43,977 bases of DNA from Candidatus Bathyarchaeota archaeon. Its GTDB lineage: Archaea > Thermoproteota > Bathyarchaeia > 40CM-2-53-6. Within the stretch, counting starts at the first letter, position 1. The number at the start of each line of letters is the position of its first letter. This document shows, one piece after another, positions 1-7,534 of the stretch. The stretch lies in assembly GCA_005882895.1 (NCBI GenBank), contig VBBD01000066.1, forward strand, positions 1-43,977, given 5' to 3'. Both the position numbers and the translations under genes were made by a program. The notes beneath the pieces are model-generated. The model was not told the origin of the DNA and made no database searches. It worked only from the letters and a program-made list of their open reading frames with translations.

Positions 1-474
1 TCCTCGCCCGATGCCAGTTTGGTCCCGGACTCTGCTACCGGCTGCGAGTGACATCTCGAAGATCTCGGATAGGGTCGGGCTCGATGCAGCGAATCCACGT
101 GCTTCTATCAGGGATGACTTTAGCTGGCCTAGAATCTGGCTCTCGCCGACCAGCATTGATTCCAATCCTGAAGCAAGACTCACGAGGTATTCTAGAACTT
201 GATCCCCAGTCCTCTGTTCCGAAATCCTCCGTAACTCGTGGAGCTTGAATCTTGTCTCAAGGGCCCAGTTCCATAGGATCTTTTCGCTTATGTCGGCACC
301 GTCATCAGTGTCGATGAACATGTCTACCCTGTTACAGGTCTGAACTAAAACTGCCCCCTTTACTCGAGGAATGCTTCCGAGTATCTTGTAGAATCCAGGA
401 AGGTCTCGGAGGGTTAACGCGTCAAGCGTTGACAGTGGGGCTTTTCTGTAGCTGACCCCTATGTTGACTAGCAC
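1..474 (-). CDS. hemA: Glutamyl-tRNA reductase, N-terminal part (cut by window edge)
   Basis: This enzyme reduces glutamyl-tRNA(Glu) to glutamate-1-semialdehyde with NADPH, the first committed step of C5-pathway tetrapyrrole synthesis in the cytoplasm. The frame is open to base 1 and gives 158 residues. It starts MLVNIGVSYRKAPLS and carries the catalytic cysteine in VQTCNRV (Cys about residue 47) and the family motif LVGESQILGQ near residues 108-117. The NADP-binding and dimerization domains lie outside the window. GTG at 474 gives the family-like N-terminus; GTG at 483 and 519 are in frame alternatives. A TATA-like element at 521-531 makes a start at 474-483 near leaderless. hemC lies 780 bases upstream on the same strand. 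Confidence 0.93.
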   Translation of the reverse strand, partial: MLVNIGVSYRKAPLSTLDALTLRDLPGFYKILGSIPRVKGAVLVQTCNRVDMFIDTDDGADISEKILWNWALETRFKLHELRRISEQRTGDQVLEYLVSLASGLESMLVGESQILGQLKSSLIEARGFAASSPTLSEIFEMSLAAGSRVRDQTGIGRG

Positions 475-520
475 GCGGAGCACGTCCCAGAGTGGAGCAA
501 AAGTGGTTGGGCGTCCCACT

Positions 521-531
521 TTGATATTAAG
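521..531 (-). promoter_or_regulatory. TATA-like element of hemA
   Basis: On the minus strand this reads CTTAATATCAA. It lies 38-57 bases upstream of the two best GTG starts (483 and 474), the usual archaeal distance for a short leader. It is a sequence match only. Confidence 0.4.
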
Positions 532-730
532 ACTTGACCTCTACTCTCTAGGCAGAGCATAATGCAATCGTACGGTGTGCGATCGGAGGAGGGGGGGTTC
601 GAAAAAACTGCGTTGATGCTCTTAGCTGAAACGGTAGACCTTTAGAAAGACAGCATTGCGTGTCACGATAATGCGCTTGTCTCGGATCTAGGAACGGTCA
701 AGAAACACTGACCATACCGAATCATATCAT

Positions 731-960
731 AAATCGCCCATTTTTAGCCCTGATCTCGATTCTGATACATGGCTAAAATTTCACCCATAATTCGTTCGGG
801 AACCGGCGACGATCTTCCGATTTTTTGCCCCGCGACCCAAGCCTGGATTGCGCCCTGAATCGTCTTTCTCGCCCATTATCCAAGCCGGACAGCAAATTTT
901 CCTCTCAAAAACAAGTGGGGTCTAAGCGATCGCATCTCGCGATGCAAGAGTGGTTGAGGG
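731..960. repeat. Diverged tandem repeat, copy 1
   Basis: Copy 1 matches copy 2 (977-1190) over three blocks in the same order: AAATCGCC...AGCCCTGAT near 731/977, a T6 run near 819/1056, and a long block from 841 matching from 1077. In that long block both copies share GCCCTGA, CTTTCTCGCCC, TCAGCAA/ACAGCAA, TAGCGATCG and TCTCGCGA. The offset drifts from 246 to 231 bases, so small indels have accumulated. Function is unknown. Confidence 0.75.
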
Positions 961-976
961 AACACTCAGGTTTGGA

Positions 977-1190
977 AAATCGCCTATTATCAGCCCTGAT
1001 ATGGAATCTGGGAGGTCACTTCAAGATTATCGCTAGATTCGCTGGACTATTCACGTTTTTTCGCTGAGGCATTCCAGCCCGGATCGTGCCCTGATCAGCC
1101 TTTCTCGCCCGGAATCCATGCCAGTCAGCAAGTGTTCTCGAAACAAGGAGGTCTTAGCGATCGAGTCTCGCGACGCAGGAGCGGTTTCCC
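977..1190. repeat. Diverged tandem repeat, copy 2
   Basis: Second copy of the unit at 731-960, ending about 70 bases before the hemC stop codon. The best-conserved block is 1077-1186. Divergence is substantial, so the duplication is old or the unit evolves fast. No transposase or terminal repeats accompany it. Confidence 0.75.
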
Positions 1191-1257
1191 CGATACATTG
1201 GCGAGGACATGTCTCGTGCCCGAGAGCTTTCTTCCCCAGCTTCCGGATTGCCGTTTT

Positions 1258-2201
1258 TCAGCGACGCGCGTTTCGCCAGCTTTCCCCGATTCTGCCCGCC
1301 CCCTTTGCGATAAGTTCTTCCCCTATCTCATGAGCGAGCCTTATGCCCTCCGCCGCGTTTCCGGATCGTGCCGCGAACAGCCTCTCCTTCCCATCAATAG
1401 AAAGAACGCATGCTTTTACCTGAATCTGACCGCCTCTCACCGTAGCAAGCCCGCCGACCGGAACTTTGCTGGTTTCCTCGAGAATACGGACCAGTTCTCT
1501 CTCCGCATCTACCTCGGCACGTGTAGGAAGATGCTCGATAGATCTCAATATTTCAATGAGTTTCAGATTGTCTCGTCTTGCAACAATTGCCAATGCGCCT
1601 TGGCCTGGTGCTGGAATGAAGTCGTCGATCGGCAACCGTTCCGAAATTCTCTCAGCCATACCGAGCCTTGCCAGCCCCGCCTCGGCAAGTAGGATCGCGT
1701 CGAACTCTCCCTTGTCCAATCTCTCCAGCCTAGTCTCCACGTTTCCGAAGAGAGGCTCTGGCTTCACATCCGGTCTCGCACGTCTCAACTGGGCGACTCT
1801 TATCGGGCTGCTCGTTCCAACCCTGCTACCCACGGCCAAGTCCTTCAACCGTCTGTCTCCGCTACTGACAAGAACCTCTGCTGGAGAACCTCTCTCTGGG
1901 ACGCTCGCGATCACCAGTCGCGTGTTCCTGTCAGTGGCAGGCACGTCCTTCATGTTCTGGACTGCAAAGTCGACCCTGCCTTCCATGAGAGCCTGGTCAA
2001 CTTCTTTGTCGAATATTCCTCTCTGTTGGAGGGAAAACAGAGATCTTCTCTTGCTCATGTCGCTGGAGGTTTCGATGATTTTTCTGTCTATCTTTAGGCC
2101 CGCATTCTTCTGCCTAATCCTCTCGACTACAAGATCGGTTTGAATCAGGGACAGCTTGCTGTTCCGGGCTCCGACCTTGAGAAATATTCTCGGGTCACCA
2201 T
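1258..2201 (-). CDS. hemC: Hydroxymethylbilane synthase-like protein, altered active site, unclear start
   Basis: The family polymerizes four porphobilinogens into hydroxymethylbilane. Recognizable motifs are VGARNSKLSLIQT at the N-terminus, KDVP (catalytic Asp kept), VGTSSPIRVAQL, LLAEAGLARLG and PAPGQGALAI. Two key positions differ. The dipyrromethane-cofactor cysteine (LEGGCQVPIG in E. coli) is Ser in LEETSKVPVG, and the first Arg of GTSSLRR is Ile. HSxKD is also QNMKD. No in-frame ATG, GTG or TTG precedes the conserved N-terminus; the first is an internal ATG at 2058. An ATG at 2201 is in the neighbouring frame and would join with one added base. GGTGACC at 2194-2200 could instead serve an ATA at 2187. 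Function is less certain than family membership. Confidence 0.85.
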
Positions 2202-2321
2202 GGTAGAGCTTTCACGATAGCGTCAACCGCGTTGAGGTTGATGAGACGGCTCGAACACTCGTCGCGATAATAAGACTTGACATCACGATTCTACCGGAAC
2301 AAATCGCGCGTCGAGAGTCGC

Positions 2322-2615
2322 TTAAAGGCCAGTTGAGAGCTCGCTCGACCCTAGAGAATCCTTGTCGGTCTTGTGAGAACCCTGCAATGTTTTCACTATG
2401 TCTTCCAGCCTTGGATGGCTCTTCTGGAGCCGTATCTCGTCCTCTTCGAAACCCAGCTCGGCCATCCCATGCTCGGAGAGAAACTTTGCAGCCCAAGAAA
2501 CAGCGTTACCTGGGATACGCAGCTGCTTCGATATCTCGTCCAGCTTATGCCATGCGCCATCCACAATATGCATCCACACATACCAGAGAAGCATCGGCCG
2601 TGGTCCGCCAGGCAA
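2322..2615 (-). CDS. Small winged-helix DNA-binding protein
   Basis: A 97-residue protein whose residues about 15-60 (HKLDEISKQLRIPGNAVSWA followed by AKFLSEHGMAEL) read as a helix-turn-helix plus wing of the archaeal winged-helix type. It is probably a DNA-binding regulator. It lies about 120 bases upstream of hemC on the same strand and may be co-transcribed with it or control it; both are inference. The start is TTG at 2615 with AGGA just upstream, or ATG at 2594 (MLLWYVW). The specific family is not identified. Confidence 0.65.
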   Translation of the reverse strand: MPGGPRPMLLWYVWMHIVDGAWHKLDEISKQLRIPGNAVSWAAKFLSEHGMAELGFEEDEIRLQKSHPRLEDIVKTLQGSHKTDKDSLGSSELSTGL

Positions 2616-2738
2616 TTCCTAAAGGCTCCCGATTCCCACACCAGCCCACGTATCCTACTAACCCCAGTGTAACTATGCGATTCTTCATCCAGTAACATGC
2701 TGGTGAATCGCTACCCTTGAACGGGAGTCTCAACCTTC

Positions 2739-3274
2739 ATGGGTCCGAGAAGAAAGATTCTCATCTCGATCCTCCTGATCTTCATAGTCATCCTTGCCGT
2801 GTTGCAGTTTACGAGCCCTCGACTGATTCCCTCGGTCGGGACGAAATATCTCCCATCAGTGCAGTACGCCAGCCGCGGAAGCTGGATTCTGCTGGAAATT
2901 TCTAGCCACGGCAGAGTCTTCTTCGCGTTCTCCATTGCCAACCTGACATATCCTCGTACCTCGCTCCAGACCACATACTCGCTCATAATTAGTAAGGTGA
3001 ACGGGACTGCACCATCTTCGTAGGCTCGTGGTTTTGGTTTGAAGATTACCGCTCTTCATTTCTAGGACAACTACGACGGCTCCACCTCGCTCTGGGCGCC
3101 ATCGGCGGATGTTCCGGACGCGGTCCAAGCTTTGACCATCTTCAACTTCAAACCTCGGCAAACTATCAGCTCAGGTTCGCGGTAAGCTACGAGCTCTACG
3201 AGATTCTCGTCCTAGGATCACTCCTGGATCATTCTGCGACCCAGTCGTTCAATGTCACCCAGAACGTTGTTTGA
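2739..3274 (+). pseudogene. Decayed membrane-anchored extracytoplasmic protein
   Basis: The first frame (2739-3023) gives a good start MGPRRKILISILLIFIVILA, a signal anchor or first membrane helix, then an extracellular-looking Ser/Thr-rich stretch to a stop at 3021. Protein-like sequence continues in other frames: VGSWFWFEDYRSSF, then DNYDGSTSLWAPSADVPDAV in the original frame past a stop, then YQLRFAVSYELYEILVLG ending at 3274. At least two or three frame changes are needed to join them. This is either a pseudogene or a locally poor sequence. The family is not recognised. Confidence 0.55.
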
Positions 3275-3296
3275 GCAATCTTCGATCTGCTAAAGG

Positions 3297-3306
3297 ATTA
3301 TTTATC
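3297..3306 (+). promoter_or_regulatory. TATA-like element of the O-methyltransferase gene
   Basis: ATTATTTATC lies 33-42 bases upstream of the TTG start at 3339, which predicts transcription starting some ten bases before the start codon. This geometry supports the TTG start. Confidence 0.5.
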
Positions 3307-3338
3307 CCGCTCCGATGCTCGTCTCCGATTGTTAGATC

Positions 3339-3968
3339 TTGGCCATAACCTACGACTATATTGATGATTATCTGTATCGCATTGCCCAGCCAAGAGATCT
3401 TCTCCTCCAAAAGATGGAGGAGGAAGCAGAGTCCGGAGCAGTCCCTATCATAGGACCCCTGGTTGGCCGGCTCCTATACAACCTCGCCCGCAGCAGCCAG
3501 AGCAAGAACGTCCTCGAGATAGGAACAGCAATTGGCTATTCAGGAATATGGCTCGGTAGAGCCGTTTCACCCTTGAAGGGATTTGTCACAACCATCGACA
3601 AGGATCCGGAACGAGTCAGACGAGCAGAGCAGAACATAGCCGAAGCCAAGCTCCAGAAAGTCATCAAGGTCCTCAAAGGAGACGCCCTAAAGATTCTACC
3701 CACTCTCAAAGACGAGTATGATCTAGTATTCCTCGATTCTGACAAGAACATCTACCTAGACGCGTTCAAGCTGAGCGTGAAAAAGCTCCGCAAAGGCGGC
3801 CTATTCGTCGCCGACAACACATTGTGGGGTGGCGATGTCGCAAAAGGCGGAAAGTCAGAGCTAACTCAAACTATGATCAGGTTCAACAAGGAAGTATCCG
3901 GATACCCAGGACTGTCGACAGTAATTGTCCCGCTCCGCGACGGAGTCCTGGTCGGTCTGAAAGAATAG
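3339..3968 (+). CDS. Class I SAM-dependent O-methyltransferase (catechol/caffeoyl-CoA type)
   Basis: A 209-residue cytosolic methyltransferase of the caffeoyl-CoA/catechol O-methyltransferase family. Visible elements are the SAM-binding motif I LEIGTAIGYSGIWLG (about 59-73), the acidic residue ending strand 2 in TTIDKDPERV, the metal/substrate Asp in VFLDSDKNIY, and VADNTLWGG, which matches the usual VDNxLWxG of this family. The length is typical. The physiological acceptor cannot be deduced. The start is TTG, supported by the promoter 33 bases upstream; no better in-frame start exists. Confidence 0.9.
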   Translation: MAITYDYIDDYLYRIAQPRDLLLQKMEEEAESGAVPIIGPLVGRLLYNLARSSQSKNVLEIGTAIGYSGIWLGRAVSPLKGFVTTIDKDPERVRRAEQNIAEAKLQKVIKVLKGDALKILPTLKDEYDLVFLDSDKNIYLDAFKLSVKKLRKGGLFVADNTLWGGDVAKGGKSELTQTMIRFNKEVSGYPGLSTVIVPLRDGVLVGLKE

Positions 3969-4036
3969 ATGTTTCGAAAACCATTGCACTCTACAGCGCA
4001 TATATGCCGGAAGATTTTTCCAGATTACACTACAAG

Positions 4037-4042
4037 TTTATA
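4037..4042 (+). promoter_or_regulatory. TATA box of nrdJ
   Basis: TTTATA within AAGTTTATACG, in an AT-rich stretch in an otherwise GC-balanced region. It predicts a transcript start near 4065-4070 and a leader of about 80 bases before the ATG at 4152. The 3969-4151 gap holds nothing else recognisable. Confidence 0.55.
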
Positions 4043-4151
4043 CGATTCTGTACAAATCTCTTTAATTAGCGGACACGATGGAAGGGAGCTACTCCTACAG
4101 TTCTCGCTCCGAAGCACGGGGAAGAAGAAGTAGAGGAGTTAGGTAAGAGCA

Positions 4152-6911
4152 ATGGAAATCCAACAAATACCGAAGGTTCCCCAAGCGGAATTCCGATACC
4201 AAAGGTCCTACACGAAACCAGGCGTCCACCCGTACGACGCTGTAAAATGGGAGATCCGGGACGCTGTCATAACCGATCACAAGGGGCAGGTCATCTTCGA
4301 GCAGAAGAACGTCGAAGTTCCCTCGTTCTGGTCCCAGACTGCCGCAAATATTGTCGCCTCGAAATATTTCCGTGGGAGACTCGGGACCCCCGGAAGAGAA
4401 AGTAGTGTCAAACAACTCATAGGCCGTGTCGCGGGAACTATCGCCCGCTGGGGCCGGAAAGGAAGCTACTTCCTCGATGAGGAGGAAGCCGAGACGTTCG
4501 AGTCAGAACTCACCCACGTTCTGCTCCACCAGATGGCCGCGTTCAACAGCCCCGTATGGTTCAACGTTGGTGTCGAGGATCGTCCACAGTGCTCTGCATG
4601 CTTCATCAACTCCGTCCAAGACGATATGCGATCGATAATGCAGCTCGCCCAGACTGAAGGTATGCTCTTCAAGTATGGATCGGGAACTGGATCAAACCTC
4701 TCATCCCTACGATCCTCAAAGGAACACTTGTCGACCGGTGGAAAGGCGAGTGGCCCTGTTTCCTTCATGAAGGGTTTCGACGCGTTTGCAGGCGTCATAA
4801 AATCCGGCGGACGGACCCGTCGAGCTGCGAAGATGGTCATTCTCAACGTTGACCATCCCGATATTGAGGAGTTCATCTGGTCAAAAGCGAAGGAAGAGAA
4901 GAAGGCTTGGGCCTTAATCGACGCGGGCTACGACGGGGCCGTCGACGGCGAAGCATACAGCTCCATCTTCTTCCAAAACGCCAACCACAGCGTCCGTGTT
5001 ACGGACGAATTCATGCACGCGGTGGCAGAGGACAAGGAGTGGAAGACCCGGTACATCACCAACCATCAGGTCGCGGACGTGTACAAGGCCCGGAACCTGA
5101 TGAGAGAGATGGCTGAGGCTGCTTACATCTGCGGCGATCCCGGAATCCAGTTTGACACAATAGTCAACAAGTGGCACCCATGCCCGAACACGAATCGGAT
5201 CAACGCGTCCAACCCGTGTTCTGAGTACATGTTTCTCGACGACTCCGCCTGCAACCTCGCGTCTCTGAACCTCATGAAGTTCAGAACCGTGGATGGGGAG
5301 TTCGACGTCGAATCCTTCGAACACGCAGTTGAGATCGTAATCAGCGCCCAAGAGATTCTCGTCGGCAACGCAGGCTATCCGACCCCTGCGATAGAGAAGA
5401 ACAGCCACGATTTTCGTCCGCTGGGACTTGGCTACGCCAACCTTGGTGCACTATTGATGGCGCGAGGTCTCCCATACGACAGTGACGAGGGCCGAAACTA
5501 TGCCGCAGCCATATCAGCTCTGATGTCCGGTCGAGCATACGCTGCATCATCGCGAGTCGCTAAGAGGCTGGGCCCGTTCAATGGATACGCGGTGAACGAG
5601 AAGCCGTTCCTCAACGTGGTCGATATGCACAGGGCACACGCGTACAAGATTCCTGCTGAGGGAGTCTCCGAGGAGCTCTCGAAAGCCGCCCTCAGATCAT
5701 GGGATGATGCTCTCTCGTTAGGAGAAAGGTTCGGATTCAAGAACGCCCAGATATCGGTCATCGCGCCGACGGGAACTATCGCGTTCATGATGGATTGCGA
5801 CACCACCGGCATCGAACCCGACATTGCCCTGATCAAATACAAGTGGCTCGTAGGAGGCGGCGTGATCAAGATCGTCAACAACACCGTTCCCGAAGCGCTG
5901 ACAAAGCTCGGCTATTCCAAGACCGAGACCAGCGAGATTCTCAAGCATCTCGAAGACCACGACACAATAGAAGGCGCCCCGCACCTCAAACAGGAACACT
6001 TGCCTGTTTTTGATTGCGCGTTCAAGCCCGCTAAAGGGACGAGGAGCATACACTACATGGGCCATGTGAAGATGATGGCGGCTGTTCAGCCGTTCATCTC
6101 TGGAGCTATATCAAAGACGGTGAACATGCCCGGCAATGTCTCCGTGGAAGAAATCGTCGAGACATATATCACCGCGTGGAGGGTGGGATTGAAAGCCATC
6201 GCAATCTACCGGGACGGCTCCAAGAGAACCCAACCGCTAACCACGACGATCCACGACAAGAGCAAAGCTATCGAGAAGACAAAGGAGCAAGTGGTCTTCA
6301 AGCCCTTCCGGCGCCGACTACCGGAAGAGAGAGAAGCAATAATCCACAAGTTTTCGATCGCCCAGAACGAAGGCTACCTCATGGTCGGTCTCTACGATGA
6401 CGGTACTCCCGGTGAGATATTCGTGGTAATGTCGAAGGAGGGAAGCACAATATCGGGATTGATGGACGCGTTCTCAACCTCCATCTCCCTAGCCCTACAG
6501 TATGGTGTCCCATTGAAGGTGCTTGTGAACAAGTTCACCCATACTCGATTCGAGCCGGCGGGGATAACTACCAACCAGGATATCCGATTCGCAAAGTCAG
6601 TAGTCGATTATATCTTCAGATGGCTTGGCTTGAAATTCCTTCCAAAAGAGGAACAGGACGCGCTCGGACTAGCAAGGACAACACTAGAGAACGGGACTCA
6701 GGTAAAACTGGTTGAGCCAGTTGGCTCAAAGACTACGACTCCGATCGTGGCGGAGATAAAATCGCACGAAGCTCCCGAGTTGGCGACTCCTCTCGCGAGC
6801 TTCGATAACCAGTCTGACGCTCCCGCTTGTGACAACTGTGGGATGATTATGGTCCGCGCAGGGTCGTGCTACAAGTGCAACAACTGCGGCAATACGAGCG
6901 GTTGCGGCTAG
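4152..6911 (+). CDS. nrdJ: Adenosylcobalamin-dependent ribonucleotide reductase (class II)
   Basis: Makes deoxyribonucleotides using a radical generated from coenzyme B12, so it needs no oxygen and no small subunit. The 919 residues contain CSACFINSV (first active-site cysteine), the loop SGTGSNLSSLR (about 175-185), NPCSEYMFLDDSACNLASLNL (about 354-374) with the radical cysteine in NPCSEY, and the phosphate-binding APTGTIAF (about 538). A C-terminal zinc-ribbon-like tail CDNCGMIM...CYKCNNCGNTSGCG matches B12-type reductases. No intein or truncation is seen. GAGGAG and AGG lie upstream of the ATG. It is a single gene with its own promoter. The class implies that the cell makes or imports cobalamin. 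Confidence 0.97.
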   Translation: MEIQQIPKVPQAEFRYQRSYTKPGVHPYDAVKWEIRDAVITDHKGQVIFEQKNVEVPSFWSQTAANIVASKYFRGRLGTPGRESSVKQLIGRVAGTIARWGRKGSYFLDEEEAETFESELTHVLLHQMAAFNSPVWFNVGVEDRPQCSACFINSVQDDMRSIMQLAQTEGMLFKYGSGTGSNLSSLRSSKEHLSTGGKASGPVSFMKGFDAFAGVIKSGGRTRRAAKMVILNVDHPDIEEFIWSKAKEEKKAWALIDAGYDGAVDGEAYSSIFFQNANHSVRVTDEFMHAVAEDKEWKTRYITNHQVADVYKARNLMREMAEAAYICGDPGIQFDTIVNKWHPCPNTNRINASNPCSEYMFLDDSACNLASLNLMKFRTVDGEFDVESFEHAVEIVISAQEILVGNAGYPTPAIEKNSHDFRPLGLGYANLGALLMARGLPYDSDEGRNYAAAISALMSGRAYAASSRVAKRLGPFNGYAVNEKPFLNVVDMHRAHAYKIPAEGVSEELSKAALRSWDDALSLGERFGFKNAQISVIAPTGTIAFMMDCDTTGIEPDIALIKYKWLVGGGVIKIVNNTVPEALTKLGYSKTETSEILKHLEDHDTIEGAPHLKQEHLPVFDCAFKPAKGTRSIHYMGHVKMMAAVQPFISGAISKTVNMPGNVSVEEIVETYITAWRVGLKAIAIYRDGSKRTQPLTTTIHDKSKAIEKTKEQVVFKPFRRRLPEEREAIIHKFSIAQNEGYLMVGLYDDGTPGEIFVVMSKEGSTISGLMDAFSTSISLALQYGVPLKVLVNKFTHTRFEPAGITTNQDIRFAKSVVDYIFRWLGLKFLPKEEQDALGLARTTLENGTQVKLVEPVGSKTTTPIVAEIKSHEAPELATPLASFDNQSDAPACDNCGMIMVRAGSCYKCNNCGNTSGCG

Positions 6912-6915
6912 GAAC

Positions 6916-7227
6916 CTAGTCTAGGCCCTTTTCGACCAGTAGTGTTAACCCCTCAGTTTCCCTGACTCTCACATGAGTCCCCTTTTGTATAATCCCTTTC
7001 GACGTCTTCGCTGAGAACTCTTCGCTGTTTACAAGTAACGTGCCAGTGGATTTCGTAATGTCAGAGGTAGCGCGACCTATTGATCCTATCAATCTCTTGA
7101 GAGTCTCCTCAGTCAGGTTAGAGAGCGGCTTAGTCTGGTCAGAAAACGTGTAGAATAGGAGCCAGAGAACGATGCCTCCGACGATTACAGCAATGATACC
7201 GTACAACGCAACGTCGATGGCACTCAT
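6916..7227 (-). CDS. Short NfeD-like membrane protein
   Basis: 103 residues with one N-terminal membrane helix (about 7-30, YGIIAVIVGGIVLWLLFYTF) and a C-terminal domain resembling the NfeD OB fold: GSIGRATSDI, STGTLLVNSEEF, then IQKGTHVRVRETEGLTLLVE. NfeD domains assist membrane proteases and stomatin-type scaffold proteins; no such partner lies next to it. ATG at 7227 is chosen because GAGGAGGA lies about 8 bases upstream; longer in-frame starts reach 7491 but add non-protein-like sequence. It faces nrdJ tail to tail (stops 5 bases apart) and is divergent from the bactofilin-like gene. Confidence 0.75.
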   Translation of the reverse strand: MSAIDVALYGIIAVIVGGIVLWLLFYTFSDQTKPLSNLTEETLKRLIGSIGRATSDITKSTGTLLVNSEEFSAKTSKGIIQKGTHVRVRETEGLTLLVEKGLD

Positions 7228-7386
7228 ACAGCATTCCTCCTCAAACTGCAAAAAACCCGGGATTAAGTCTTGCTGATTACTAGGATTCAGGAGTGTTGAA
7301 TATCTCTCAGAACAGTTTCGCGTCCCGACGATAGAGAGCCAAGATATACGATAATCACATTGTGTGACTACGAGACGTGAACCGAC

Positions 7387-7394
7387 ATTATAAG
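7387..7394 (+). promoter_or_regulatory. TATA box upstream of the bactofilin-like gene
   Basis: ATTATAAG in the divergent region between the NfeD-like gene and the bactofilin-like gene predicts a start near 7415 and a leader of about 120 bases. That leader would contain the small ORF at 7433-7522. Confidence 0.5.
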
Positions 7395-7432
7395 CGGCGA
7401 CAGCACTGTTCCCTTCTTGAGGCGAAAAATTG

Positions 7433-7522
7433 ATGAAATGCGTCACGCGCCAAAACCCCGAGAAGATCGAGACTACAGCCACTTGGATCAACAGGAACCC
7501 GTTGAGGCTAACACTCCGCTAG
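7433..7522 (+). CDS. Possible 29-residue leader peptide
   Basis: ATG at 7433 opens a frame of 29 codons whose TAG stop (7520-7522) forms the first bases of TAGGAGGTGAG, the ribosome site of the next gene. Such placement would couple translation of the two. A second overlapping frame from ATG 7438 also runs through this stretch, so coding potential is unproven. No homology is recognised. Confidence 0.25.
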   Translation: MKCVTRQNPEKIETTATWINRNPLRLTLR

Positions 7523-7530
7523 GAGGTGAG
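7521..7530 (+). promoter_or_regulatory. Strong ribosome-binding site that fixes the bactofilin-like start
   Basis: AGGAGGTGAG is a near-perfect complement to the 16S rRNA 3' end. It lies 4 bases before ATG 7535. It overlaps the GTG at 7526, which argues against using that GTG. Confidence 0.75.
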
Positions 7531-7534
7531 AGGG

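Larger units (their letters stand above)
484..1257. other. Noncoding interval between hemA and hemC
   Basis: About 770 bases with no reading frame that looks like protein; ORFs here have poor composition and no motif. The interval contains two diverged tandem copies of a 235-246-base unit, annotated separately. T runs lie inside each unit (about 819-825 and 1056-1062), and a TATA-like CATATCATAAAT lies at about 723-734 on the plus strand. These could bound short RNAs, but nothing shows this directly. A hemD (uroporphyrinogen-III synthase) gene, often found beside hemC, is not present here. Confidence 0.6.

Noticed and set aside
1132-1692. A 186-codon plus-strand frame over hemC
   Set aside because: It is the complement of hemC, whose motifs are unambiguous on the minus strand.
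2333-2698. Several overlapping frames of 74-120 codons on both strands
   Set aside because: Only the minus-strand winged-helix frame (2322-2615) shows recognisable secondary structure; the others are out of frame with it.
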